Below, one piece after another: positions 16,146-24,308 of a DNA stretch of 64,000 bases. The position numbers and the translations under genes are program-made. Positions within the stretch are counted from its first letter, which is position 1. Each line of letters opens with the position of its first letter. This stretch comes from Treponema sp. OMZ 798 (GTDB lineage: Bacteria > Spirochaetota > Spirochaetia > Treponematales > Treponemataceae): assembly GCF_024181385.1 (NCBI RefSeq), contig NZ_CP051305.1:682001-746000 (forward strand). Direction: 5' to 3'. Below the pieces are notes generated by a model, which made no database searches, was not told where the DNA came from, and saw only the letters and a list, made by a program, of their open reading frames with translations.

Positions 16146-17382
16146 TTTTTGTCAGCTCAAACAGAAGATCCGAAACTGTTTGATTTTTAATTCCAAGTTT
16201 TTGGAAATCCATTAAAGTTTCTATTGCTTTTTGTTTTTCTTTTTTTTCTATATAGCACTGGGCAAGTTCAAGATATACCCTGTAGTTTGTATCTTCGGTA
16301 TCCTTAAGATGCTTTAGGGTAGTAATAGCCTGATCATATTTTTGCTGCAGCTTACACAATATTGCAAGACCTAACATTGCATATGAATCAAAGTCTATAT
16401 CGAGAGCTTTTTGATAGCTTTCCTTTGCCTTTTCAAAGTCATTCATACTGCGGTAGGCATCGCCTATTCGTGTTAAAATGACCTTGTTGTTAGGATCGAG
16501 TTCAAGTATTTTTTTCCAGTATACTATTGAGTTATATTGCTGATTTAAACCTCTGTAACAGTCAGCCAAGCCGAAAAGTCCGTAAAAGTTGTCGGGAGCA
16601 CGTTCAAGAGCTCTTTCAAAATAATATACGCCTCTATCAAATAATTTCATTTTTCGGTAGCAGTTTCCAATAGATGTTAAGATGCGGATGTCTACAAATT
16701 CTCCGCTTGATTCCATTACCTTTTCCCAGTAGACAAGTGCTTCCCTATATTTTTTAAAGTCATAATTTAGGTGTCCCAAGCCTATCAGGGCATAAGCGTT
16801 TTTCGGAGATTTTTCCAATACTTTTAGATACAGCTTTTCTGCCTTGTCAAATTCCTTGGTTTTTCGGTAAGCATCGGCAACCCGAGTTAAGACTGTAATG
16901 TTTTTATCGTCAAATTTAAGGTACTCTTCCCATATGGATATAGCTTTTGGAAATTGGTTCATGGATTTATAGCAGTCAGCAAGGCCGAAAAGAGCATAGT
17001 TATTGCTGGGATGATATTCAAGACATTGTTTGTAAAATTTTATTGCTTCATTGAATTTGTTGTTTTTACGCTCTGCATCACCTAAGCCTACTAATGCATA
17101 ATTATTTGTAGGATCAAGTTCCAATATTTTTTTAAAAACATTGATTGCTTCGGTAATACTGTTTCCTTTCAAAAGAGAGTAGGCTTGTTTTGAAAGTTCC
17201 GATATTTCAACCTGTTTTGAATCCTCGGGGCTGAATATGTCTTCACTAAAGGCCGGACCGGTTATAAAATCCGATTCCTCAAGAGCAGAAATTCCTTTAT
17301 CTAAATTGTTTTCAAAAATTTCTGTAGTCTTATCCGGAATATCCGTATTGGCTAATTTTTTTTCATATTTGATGTCTGACAT
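16135..17382 (-). CDS. Cytoplasmic tetratricopeptide-repeat protein
   Basis: 415 residues, with at least nine TPRs from about residue 70 to the end. Successive 34-residue units have consensus-like cores (ALVGLGDAERKNNKFNEAIK, YALFGLADCYKSMNQF, YGLFGLADCYRGLNQ). There is no signal peptide or membrane helix. TPR arrays are scaffolds for protein complexes; the partner is unknown. The start is the ATG at 17382, 5 nt after GGAGGATT. An upstream ATG at 17421 lacks a ribosome site. The gene is coupled to rlmN downstream. Confidence 0.85.
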   Translation of the reverse strand: MSDIKYEKKLANTDIPDKTTEIFENNLDKGISALEESDFITGPAFSEDIFSPEDSKQVEISELSKQAYSLLKGNSITEAINVFKKILELDPTNNYALVGLGDAERKNNKFNEAIKFYKQCLEYHPSNNYALFGLADCYKSMNQFPKAISIWEEYLKFDDKNITVLTRVADAYRKTKEFDKAEKLYLKVLEKSPKNAYALIGLGHLNYDFKKYREALVYWEKVMESSGEFVDIRILTSIGNCYRKMKLFDRGVYYFERALERAPDNFYGLFGLADCYRGLNQQYNSIVYWKKILELDPNNKVILTRIGDAYRSMNDFEKAKESYQKALDIDFDSYAMLGLAILCKLQQKYDQAITTLKHLKDTEDTNYRVYLELAQCYIEKKEKQKAIETLMDFQKLGIKNQTVSDLLFELTKNDH

Positions 17383-17438
17383 TAATCCTCCATAAATGTA
17401 TGTACTTACATCTAAAATCAATTAAACGCTGCTAATTT

Positions 17439-17741
17439 TTAAATCAGCATACGTATAATTTCCGCCAACTTATCCAGCAAAATACCTTCTTTATAGGTAT
17501 TATGAGCCAGATGATAAAATTTTAATGCTTTTAGGTGTTCATTTTGGTTTGCGTAGTAGTCGCCTATTCTTGCGAGGCCGTCCGAATAGCCGGTTGTAAT
17601 AAAAATCCTTTCTGCAGCAGTTATGTCCTTTTTATTGTAAAGTTCATTACCGCGAAGGTTGAGTTTTGCCTTTTGTTCTGCAGTCAAGGTTTTAACAGGC
17701 AATTCGCTTGTTTTTATAAAGCCTTCTTTAATTTTTTGCAA
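17439..17741 (-). CDS. Small TPR-like hypothetical protein
   Basis: 100 residues. The middle shows a helix-turn-helix pattern like a degenerate TPR (LNLRGNELYNKKDITAAERI and RIGDYYANQNEHLKALKFY), ending in a helical LLDKLAEIIRMLI. No catalytic motif is visible. The only suitable start is TTG at 17741, with AAAGGA about 8 nt upstream. It is 56 nt upstream of the larger TPR gene on the same strand and may act with it. Confidence 0.6.
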   Translation of the reverse strand: MQKIKEGFIKTSELPVKTLTAEQKAKLNLRGNELYNKKDITAAERIFITTGYSDGLARIGDYYANQNEHLKALKFYHLAHNTYKEGILLDKLAEIIRMLI

Positions 17742-17998
17742 TATTCTTTCCTTTAAATATACTTATATAAATATTTAAATTTTATATTGTACGACTGTAA
17801 AAATAGTAAGCATTGATTTCATAGAACTTTAAACATCACTAATTGCAAAATGTTACATTAAAGCCTTATTTATACAATCAATTACCGAATATTATACCCC
17901 GGCTTTTGGTTTAATTCAATAACTAATAGAAGAAAATTATAACCAAAGAGTAGAATTCGGAGCACTCCTTGGTTATTCGGGAAATTTATTTTTACATA

Positions 17999-18262
17999 TT
18001 ATTCATCAAAATCATCGTAATCCAAGTCATCATCGTCATCATATTCAAAGTCTTCGTCATCAAAGTCATCGTCGAAATCATCATCAAAGTCATCGTCATC
18101 ATCAAAATCGTCAAAGTCATCGTCAAAATCATCATCGTCGTCGAAATCGTCAAAATCATCATCAAAGTCATCGTCGAAATCGTCGTCATCAAAGTCATCA
18201 TTGTAGGAATCACTGAAAATTAAGGTATTATCGAATTTTTCCAATTCAAGATTTTCAAGCAT
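17999..18262 (-). CDS. Aspartate/phenylalanine repeat acidic protein
   Basis: 87 residues. A short ordinary N-terminus (MLENLELEKFDNTLIFSDSY) leads into a tail made almost only of Asp with regularly spaced Phe (units such as DDDF and DDFDDDDDF), ending DYDDFDE. An ATG with AGGGG about 7 nt upstream supports translation, and GAC/GAT and TTC/TTT codons alternate, so the protein sequence seems maintained. It could bind divalent cations, act as a nucleic-acid mimic, or be intrinsically disordered; I cannot choose. It is flanked by about 250 nt of AT-rich sequence on one side. The repetitive DNA may expand or contract. Confidence 0.55.
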   Translation of the reverse strand: MLENLELEKFDNTLIFSDSYNDDFDDDDFDDDFDDDFDDFDDDDDFDDDFDDFDDDDDFDDDFDDDFDDEDFEYDDDDDLDYDDFDE

Positions 18263-18370
18263 AAACAACCCCTTGTACTACTATTAGTTTATATCTATAT
18301 GATTATAATAGATGAGAGCTCGTATTTTTGTCAACTAGATAATATCAAATTCTTGTATTTTTTATATAAT

Positions 18371-19501
18371 TTATTGCCGGATTTTATATACCAATAATCC
18401 GGTGCGTCCTGTTTCGAAAAAGCTTTGTTCTTCCCAGGCCGAAATTATAATATCATTTTTGATTACAAAGTATGTATAAATAAAGTCTTGGGGTAGAGCA
18501 GGCAGTGAGATTTCCTTCCATTCTTGTGTTTCAGTATCTGTATAAAAGAGCCTGCCGGTTTCTAAAAGAACAGCTTTAAAAGGGTTTTGATTGTTTTCAG
18601 GCGTAAATTGGCATACGGAGGCTGTAATTTCAAAATCTCCGGCATATGAGTTATTGGTGTTTTGGTAAAAAATTACCTGTTTTGTATTTAAGTCTTCCGA
18701 AAATATCTCTGCTTTTATGTTTTTTCCGGTCATCTTCAAAATTTTTCCTATGCCGTCCTTATCTCCAACGAGGGAAGAAGGAGAAGATGCATTGATAAAT
18801 TCTTCTTGGCTTATTACGGAGTAAGTTCCTTTTAATAAGTCTTCAAAAGAAGAAAAAGAAAAATAGTCGAATGTTACATGGTCACCTTGTTCCGTTTTAA
18901 AAGCTGCAAACCATTTTTTATCGAATTCCAGCGCCGAGAGTTGTGAACCGGTTGTGAGTTTAAAATGTTCGGGACGGATGAGGCTTAAAAGCTCTCCGTT
19001 TACGCTATTATACCTAAGGAGACTTGAAGGGCCTTCATCGGGCAGAACAGGCGAGAAAATAGTATTGGTATACAGTCTTAAAAGGCTCCCAATGCCGGTT
19101 TTATAAAAGCCTTCAGCCGTTTTTGTATAAAATTCGCTTTTGATGTCTATTTTAGGCTCTTCTTCAATGGAGAATGCCGGTAAAATTCCTGCCTTATTTA
19201 CAAGAAAAAGGGGCGGATCATACATAAGCCCTAGGCCGGACACCCTTAAAGCTTCAGTCCACGGCATAAAACCTTGCTCCGGAACTTTTTCGGGAGAATC
19301 CGTTTGCTTTAAACACGGAGTTTCCGATTTTTCAGCTTGAGTAAAATAATACCAGCGTATGTTTAGCGATTTGGTTTCCGCCTCGGTTTTTTCCGTTAAA
19401 GAGACTGTTTCTGGTTCGGCCTCTTTGTTTGCACAAGCGGCAAATAAGAGGACCGAAGCCAGAAGTACAGGAAAAACCCGTACTTTAAGTAAATTATGCA
19501 A
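18371..19501 (-). CDS. Hypothetical lipoprotein
   Basis: 376 residues. The lipoprotein signal peptide runs to the lipobox LLFAAC (Cys at residue 23), and the mature protein opens [13 protein letters not shown] recognise no domain; the composition and regularly spaced aromatic residues suggest a beta-rich, perhaps propeller-like, envelope protein. The start must be TTG, overlapping the end of ridA by 8 bp, since no ATG or GTG precedes the signal peptide. It is therefore probably the last gene of a xseB-mutL-ridA unit. Confidence 0.65.
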   Translation of the reverse strand: MHNLLKVRVFPVLLASVLLFAACANKEAEPETVSLTEKTEAETKSLNIRWYYFTQAEKSETPCLKQTDSPEKVPEQGFMPWTEALRVSGLGLMYDPPLFLVNKAGILPAFSIEEEPKIDIKSEFYTKTAEGFYKTGIGSLLRLYTNTIFSPVLPDEGPSSLLRYNSVNGELLSLIRPEHFKLTTGSQLSALEFDKKWFAAFKTEQGDHVTFDYFSFSSFEDLLKGTYSVISQEEFINASSPSSLVGDKDGIGKILKMTGKNIKAEIFSEDLNTKQVIFYQNTNNSYAGDFEITASVCQFTPENNQNPFKAVLLETGRLFYTDTETQEWKEISLPALPQDFIYTYFVIKNDIIISAWEEQSFFETGRTGLLVYKIRQ

Positions 19502-19871
19502 GGGCTATTACTTCAATTTCGACGAGGGCGTCTTTAGGAAGGCGGGCAACCTGTACGGCTGATCTTGCAGGATGGTTTGATGAACCGAAGATTTCTGCAT
19601 ATACCTCGTTCATTGCAGCAAAGTTATTCATATCGCTTAAAAAAACGGTGGTTTTAATTACCTTATCGATGCTTGTTCCTGCCTGCTCCAAAATGGCCTT
19701 TACGTTAAGCAAGGATTGGCGTGTTTGGGCCTTAATACCTTCGGGGAAGGCTCCTGTAGCAGGATCCAAGGGAATCTGTCCCGATGTAAACACAAAACCG
19801 TTTGCCTTAATTCCCTGGGAATAGGGGCCGATAGCTGAGGGTGCCTTGTTTGTTGCGATAATTTCTTTCAT
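19494..19871 (-). CDS. ridA: RidA-family enamine/imine deaminase
   Basis: 125 residues, the full length of the RidA/YjgF/UK114 family. Diagnostic segments are [20 protein letters not shown] and the C-terminal [21 protein letters not shown], with the substrate-binding Arg in PARSAV and the Glu in VEIE. RidA hydrolyses reactive enamines/imines such as 2-aminoacrylate produced by PLP enzymes. A GGAG-like ribosome site (AAGGAG) lies upstream. It sits between mutL and a lipoprotein gene. Confidence 0.93.
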   Translation of the reverse strand: MKEIIATNKAPSAIGPYSQGIKANGFVFTSGQIPLDPATGAFPEGIKAQTRQSLLNVKAILEQAGTSIDKVIKTTVFLSDMNNFAAMNEVYAEIFGSSNHPARSAVQVARLPKDALVEIEVIALA

Positions 19872-19940
19872 TTAAAACTCCTTAAAAACAAATTTTATGA
19901 AGCTATTTTACCTTTTTAAGGCCTCATAGTCAAGCATAAA

Positions 19941-21782
19941 TTATGTCCGCTTTATACGCTTAAAAAGTTCGGTGCGGTCGATTATAAAGTAGAGGGGGCG
20001 GCCGTGGGGGCAAAGGGGTTCGGGGAGGGCGAAGGTTTTTACTGCGATGTTGTATGCAGAGACGGGATCGATTATGTCTCCGTCTTTACAGGCTGCTCGG
20101 CAGGCTGAGCTTGCAAGGATGTGGTGCATGAGTCCGGACGGGTCCTTTCCTGCTCCTGCAAGGTCTTCTTTTAAGTCTTTTTCGGTGCCGTGCCATCTTA
20201 TGGGAACAGCCCTTATAATCCAAAGGCCTTTTTTTTCTTCATTTATACTAAAGCCTGCTTTTTGAAGCTCAGAGAGGTTTAATCTTATTATTTCATCGTC
20301 TTTGTCCGATTCCGTTTCGATGCGGTACGGAATTAAAAGTTCCTGCGAGGGGCCTAGACTTGCTTTTAAGTCTTCAAAAAGGATCCGCTCGTGGGCGGCG
20401 TGCCGGTCTATTATATAGAGGGCATTGTTTTTTTCGACGGCTATGAAGGTACCGCAAAATTGACCTAAAAATTTAAAGTCGGATTTTGGAAGATCTTGCG
20501 GGGCTGTCTGCACTCCATGGGTTGCGGCCGATGCTCCATGAGCGGATGCCTGCACTCCATGAAAGGCGGGCGATGTGCCGTAAGGAGAGACTGAAACCTC
20601 AATTTGTCTTATCGGAGAGGGCGGCCAATAGGTAGATGTATGGCCGGGCCAATAGGTAGATTTATTTCCCGGCCGATAGTTTTCTTTCAAGCCGGAGCTA
20701 TAGCTTTCGTTTAAATCGGCAGCTTCATAGTCCGTTTTTTCAAAACCTAAATCGGGCGTATATTCTGGTTCATAGCTTTCCTTTAAAAGATCCGATACCG
20801 TTTTTTGCCTATAAAAAGAACTGATGGTTGAGCTTAGACTGTGATGAATTTCTTTATAGTCTTCGAATTTAGCTTCCCTTTTTGCAGGATGGATATTGAA
20901 GTCGACTCTTTCGGGTTCTACATTTAAGAAGACAAAGGCCGCCGGAAAACCTCCGTTGGGAAAGTATCCTTCCGAGGCGTAGCAAACGGCTTGAACAAGA
21001 CCGTACTCGTTTATCCGCCTTCCGTTTACAAAGATGTAGATATTCCGCTTGTCTGAGCGGACTACCGCAGGGCTTCCTAAAACGGCTTTAAAGGAAAAGC
21101 CGTCTCCTTCTTGGTTTATCTCATAAAAAAGCTCTTCAGGTTCTTTAAAGCTCATGGCTGTAAGACATCTTTCTTTTAATGAAGAATGAGCCGGAAGGAT
21201 TAGTTTATTTATTCCGTCAGCTATATAGCGCATTTCTATATTGTAGTGGGGGAGGGCCTTTTCGACAAAGATCTGCCGGCATTGGGTCCCCTCGTATTGA
21301 GGCCGTTTTAAAAATTTTTTACGGGCAGGGAAGTTTTCAAAAAGGTTTTTAACTTCGACTGTCGTGCCCTTGTTTAGGCGGGCAGGGGAAATCTTTCCTA
21401 AGGAGAGTTTCCAGGCGGCAGGGCCTTCTCTGGTTGAGGTAATTTCGAGGGCGCTTACAGCCTGTATCGAAGAAAGGGCTTCACCTCTAAAGCCCAGGCT
21501 GCGTAAGTGGAGAAGGTCTTCGGCTTCTTCTATCTTGCTTGTGGAATGGGTATGGGTGCAAAGCTCCAGGTCTTCCCTTGTCATACCGCAGCCGTCATCA
21601 CTTACCCTGATTGTACTTATTCCGCCTTCTTCGATTTCTACTATGATTTGAGAGGCTCCCGCATCTATAGAGTTATCCAATAGTTCCCGCACAACGGAGG
21701 CCGGCCTTTCGATAACTTCTCCGGCTGCTATTTTGCTTGCGGTTTCTTTTGATAAGAGTTTTACGGGCTTGTATTCTCTCAT
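19941..21782 (-). CDS. mutL: DNA mismatch repair protein MutL, endonuclease type
   Basis: 613 residues. The N-terminal GHKL ATPase shows EVIERPASVVRELLDNSIDA, DDGCGM and FRGEALSSI. The C-terminal domain carries the metal-dependent endonuclease motif in the form DRHAAHERILFE (Arg for the usual Gln), plus CRAACK and CPHGRP. MutL would thus nick DNA itself, as in bacteria without MutH. The linker (about residues 370-430) contains imperfect repeats of STYWPG/STYWPP and HGVQ, a lineage-specific low-complexity stretch. The gene starts 11 nt after xseB and is co-transcribed with it. Confidence 0.95.
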   Translation of the reverse strand: MREYKPVKLLSKETASKIAAGEVIERPASVVRELLDNSIDAGASQIIVEIEEGGISTIRVSDDGCGMTREDLELCTHTHSTSKIEEAEDLLHLRSLGFRGEALSSIQAVSALEITSTREGPAAWKLSLGKISPARLNKGTTVEVKNLFENFPARKKFLKRPQYEGTQCRQIFVEKALPHYNIEMRYIADGINKLILPAHSSLKERCLTAMSFKEPEELFYEINQEGDGFSFKAVLGSPAVVRSDKRNIYIFVNGRRINEYGLVQAVCYASEGYFPNGGFPAAFVFLNVEPERVDFNIHPAKREAKFEDYKEIHHSLSSTISSFYRQKTVSDLLKESYEPEYTPDLGFEKTDYEAADLNESYSSGLKENYRPGNKSTYWPGHTSTYWPPSPIRQIEVSVSPYGTSPAFHGVQASAHGASAATHGVQTAPQDLPKSDFKFLGQFCGTFIAVEKNNALYIIDRHAAHERILFEDLKASLGPSQELLIPYRIETESDKDDEIIRLNLSELQKAGFSINEEKKGLWIIRAVPIRWHGTEKDLKEDLAGAGKDPSGLMHHILASSACRAACKDGDIIDPVSAYNIAVKTFALPEPLCPHGRPLYFIIDRTELFKRIKRT

Positions 21783-21793
21783 TAGGACTTCCT

Positions 21794-22030
21794 TTAGACG
21801 TTTTCCGTTACCGTGAACAGGTCAAGTTCAGGTTCTTCTTCAGGCAGTACGGGCTGATTTAATAATATTTCGATTTTTCCTTCCATCTTGTCTATATCTT
21901 TTTCAAGCCCTTTGGCAAGTTTTATGCCTTCTTCAAAAAGGGAAAGTGCTTTTTCCAATGGAATATCGGAAGATCGTATATCGTTGCTTATCTTTTCAAG
22001 CTTTTCAAGTCTTTCTTCAAATTTCTTCAT
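21794..22030 (-). CDS. xseB: Exodeoxyribonuclease VII small subunit
   Basis: 78 residues, the family size. The diagnostic helical core is FEERLEKLEKISNDI, LEKALSLFEEGIKLAK and a coiled-coil end. XseB assembles around the catalytic XseA subunit, degrading single-stranded DNA. XseA, often adjacent, is not in this window; xseB here heads an operon with mutL. No Shine-Dalgarno precedes the ATG. The promoter (TTGACC-N17-TAGTAT) ends 6 nt before the start, so the mRNA is probably leaderless. Confidence 0.9.
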   Translation of the reverse strand: MKKFEERLEKLEKISNDIRSSDIPLEKALSLFEEGIKLAKGLEKDIDKMEGKIEILLNQPVLPEEEPELDLFTVTENV

Positions 22031-22036
22031 ATGCAG

Positions 22037-22065
22037 ATACTATCCTTTTTTTTGATGAGGGTCAA
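22037..22065 (-). promoter_or_regulatory. xseB-mutL operon promoter, leaderless geometry
   Basis: On the minus strand: TTGACC (22060-22065), a 17-nt spacer and TAGTAT (22037-22042), then 6 nt and the xseB ATG. No ribosome site can fit between. Confidence 0.55.
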
Positions 22066-22110
22066 GTCTGTTTTACGAATTCGGATACTATCGATATAGA
22101 AACAATAGCG

Positions 22111-22139
22111 TTGACATAATTTATAAGTTTTGATAAGAT
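22111..22139 (+). promoter_or_regulatory. Promoter of the ABC exporter pair
   Basis: TTGACA (22111-22116), a 17-nt spacer and TAAGAT (22134-22139). The leader to the start codon at 22336 would be about 190 nt. Confidence 0.5.
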
Positions 22140-22335
22140 AATTATATACTGAAATTGTGATTTATCGATACAGGATTGAGAGGAAAATAAATTGAATAAA
22201 TAGACAAAAACAACCGCCGTTTACAGATTTTAACTTTCTTTAAAATTAGATAGTTTTCTCAAAAATTTAATTTTTTGGGCATTGCTGTATGGTGTGCTTT
22301 TTAAGTTGTAAACTTTTTTGTCTGGGAGTTCAATT

Positions 22336-24147
22336 ATGTTAAAGAATTTTATTAAGTGCATCTGCACTGTTTTTAAATACGGAGCCTTTCCGGCTGTAGT
22401 TTTAGTTTTTCTTTCGGTTTTTACGGGACTTACCCTTCCTTTTACGGTTTTATATACTCAAAAGCTAATAGATTCTATAATCTTATTTTTAGAAAGCTCT
22501 ATTGCTCTATCTTCCGTTTTATGGAATGCCGCTCTTTTAACCCTCATAATTCTTTTTATGAATCATGTGAATTTTATAAGCAATATAGCCTTTATCTATC
22601 TTGAAAAAAAATTGACTTATAATTTATCGGAAGCTGTTTTGACCAAGATGCTGAAGATAGACTTTGCATGTTTTGAGGATCCTGCCTTGCACGATGCCCT
22701 AAAGGAAATAAGGAACCGGCCTGCAAAAAAGGTTATAAATCTTTTTAAGGAATGCAGGGCATTCCTTTGCGACAGTATAAAACTTTTCGGAATGATTTTT
22801 ATCTTTGCAAAGGTTTCTCGTTGGCTTAGTTTGGGCTTTTTTGTTTTTTTGGCTTTGGATTTTATAAACGAATATATTGCAACAAAAAAAATCCAAGCCA
22901 TCTATGCTTCTCAAGTTTTTGATGAAAGAGAGCTTGAAGATTTAAGCTCCCTTCTTTCAAACAAGGAGGCCCTGCCCGAATTAAAAATATTTTCCGCAGT
23001 TCCGTTTATCGTAAAAAAGTTTAAGGATAAGTATAAGGTTTTGTTAAAAGAAAGAATATCGATTACCTTAAAATCTTACCGCTACATGGGGCTTGCTTCC
23101 ATAATAATGATAGCATGGTTTTCTTTTTTAATCTTCTGTTTAATCCGTTTAATTATAAAGGGCGAAATATCTGCCGGAATGTTTGCGGGGTTTATTACCT
23201 CGACAACGGAAATATATTATTTACTTGTATTTATGTCTCAAAGTTTTTGGGGCTTAATCGACGATAATAAGAGCATAGGCTTTTTATACACCTTTATGGA
23301 TCTTCCCCACGATGTTCATTATAAAGAGCTATGCGGTACGGAAAAAATTTTAGATAAAGAAATTATAGAGCAAAAAATTTTTGATAAAAAGAATACAATA
23401 AGTTTTGAAAATGTTTCTTTTTCTTATCCTAATTCGGAAAAGCAAGTTTTAAAAAATATTTCGTTTAGGATTGAGCCCGGCTCTCATATCGCCTTGGTGG
23501 GAAGAAACGGCAGCGGAAAAACAAGTTTGATTAAACTGATAACCGGGCTTTATAAGCCCTCAAGCGGAAGTATCTTTATAGGTACAAAAAACATAAAGTC
23601 CCTTTCCCGGGCGGAACTTCATCGGAATTTCAGTGTTGTGTTTCAAGACTATGCAAGTTATCAGATGAGCTTGCGCGAAAATGCCGCTCTGGGGTGTATC
23701 GAATTTTTAAACGATGATGAACACTTAAAAAAATCCCTTGCCCTTGTTTCCGATGATCCTGTCTTTGATGATTTGGATAAGCATCTCGGAAAACTGGAAG
23801 AATCCGGAGTTGAGCTTTCGGGAGGTCAAAGACAAAAACTTGCAATTGCAAGAGCTTGTGCCGCGAAAAGCGATTTTATAATCTTTGATGAGCCTACGGC
23901 TTCGTTGGATCCTTCTGCCGAAAGGGAGATGTATCAAAATTTGCAAAAAATTATAGACTCTTCCAATCAGGGGCGGGGTTGTATTTTTATTTCGCACCGT
24001 CTTGCAAGTGCAAAAATGGCAGATCTTATTTTTGTGCTCGACGAAGGAAAAATAATCGAAAAAGGCTCCCATGATGAACTTATTCAACAGGGCGGACTTT
24101 ATTCTAAGATGTACAAGGAGCAGGCTTCTTGGTACCGGGAGGTTTGA
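22336..24147 (+). CDS. ABC exporter half-transporter 1 (fused membrane and ATPase domains)
   Basis: 603 residues. Residues 1-320 hold about six transmembrane helices; residues about 350-600 hold the ATPase. Walker A is VGRNGSGKTS, the Q-loop is VFQDY, the signature is LSGGQRQ, Walker B ends FIIFDEP with the catalytic Glu, and the switch His is in ISHRLA. All ATP-binding elements are intact. The fold is that of type IV exporters for lipids, peptides or drugs; the substrate is not readable. The start is the ATG at 22336, 7 nt after GGGAG. It probably pairs with the second half-transporter at 24.3 kb. Proximity to feo genes does not prove a metal role. Confidence 0.9.
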   Translation: MLKNFIKCICTVFKYGAFPAVVLVFLSVFTGLTLPFTVLYTQKLIDSIILFLESSIALSSVLWNAALLTLIILFMNHVNFISNIAFIYLEKKLTYNLSEAVLTKMLKIDFACFEDPALHDALKEIRNRPAKKVINLFKECRAFLCDSIKLFGMIFIFAKVSRWLSLGFFVFLALDFINEYIATKKIQAIYASQVFDERELEDLSSLLSNKEALPELKIFSAVPFIVKKFKDKYKVLLKERISITLKSYRYMGLASIIMIAWFSFLIFCLIRLIIKGEISAGMFAGFITSTTEIYYLLVFMSQSFWGLIDDNKSIGFLYTFMDLPHDVHYKELCGTEKILDKEIIEQKIFDKKNTISFENVSFSYPNSEKQVLKNISFRIEPGSHIALVGRNGSGKTSLIKLITGLYKPSSGSIFIGTKNIKSLSRAELHRNFSVVFQDYASYQMSLRENAALGCIEFLNDDEHLKKSLALVSDDPVFDDLDKHLGKLEESGVELSGGQRQKLAIARACAAKSDFIIFDEPTASLDPSAEREMYQNLQKIIDSSNQGRGCIFISHRLASAKMADLIFVLDEGKIIEKGSHDELIQQGGLYSKMYKEQASWYREV

Positions 24148-24294
24148 TAAACAGTTCGGCAGAAATTCCGCCTCACTGTTTATCTGTCGAGTTTTGTACT
24201 TTCAGTACAAAACATCGCATTATTTTATGTGTGCTTAAAGCACACACTTGAAAAAACTTTTTTCAGGATTTAATAATCCTTGCAAAAAGTTTTT
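24146..24294 (+). repeat. Four consecutive hairpins between the two ABC genes
   Basis: Four inverted repeats fill the 161-nt gap. (1) 24146-24155 with 24175-24184, 10 bp, starting inside the stop codon. (2) 24191-24200 with 24204-24213, 10 bp, loop 3 nt. (3) 24229-24236 with 24238-24245, 8 bp. (4) 24252-24262 with 24284-24294, 11 bp, enclosing an inner 5-bp stem. Only A/T-rich stems with no clean terminal T-run follow, so read-through is expected. They probably modulate mRNA stability or the relative dosage of the two subunits. Confidence 0.7.
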
Positions 24295-24308
24295 ATGAGA
24301 GGAAATTT

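Larger units (their letters stand above)
22031..22335. other. Divergent intergenic region xseB / ABC transporter
   Basis: 305 bases, AT-rich. It holds the xseB promoter on the minus strand and a plus-strand promoter at 22111-22139, followed by a leader of about 190 nt with no hairpin I can support. A GGGAG ribosome site lies at 22324-22328. Confidence 0.5.

Noticed and set aside
17969..18223. Plus-strand open frame rich in Ile/Val/Lys and apparent short-period repeats resembling a CRISPR-like array
   Set aside because: It is the complement of Asp/Phe codon repeats of the minus-strand acidic protein; the units are irregular and there are no spacers.
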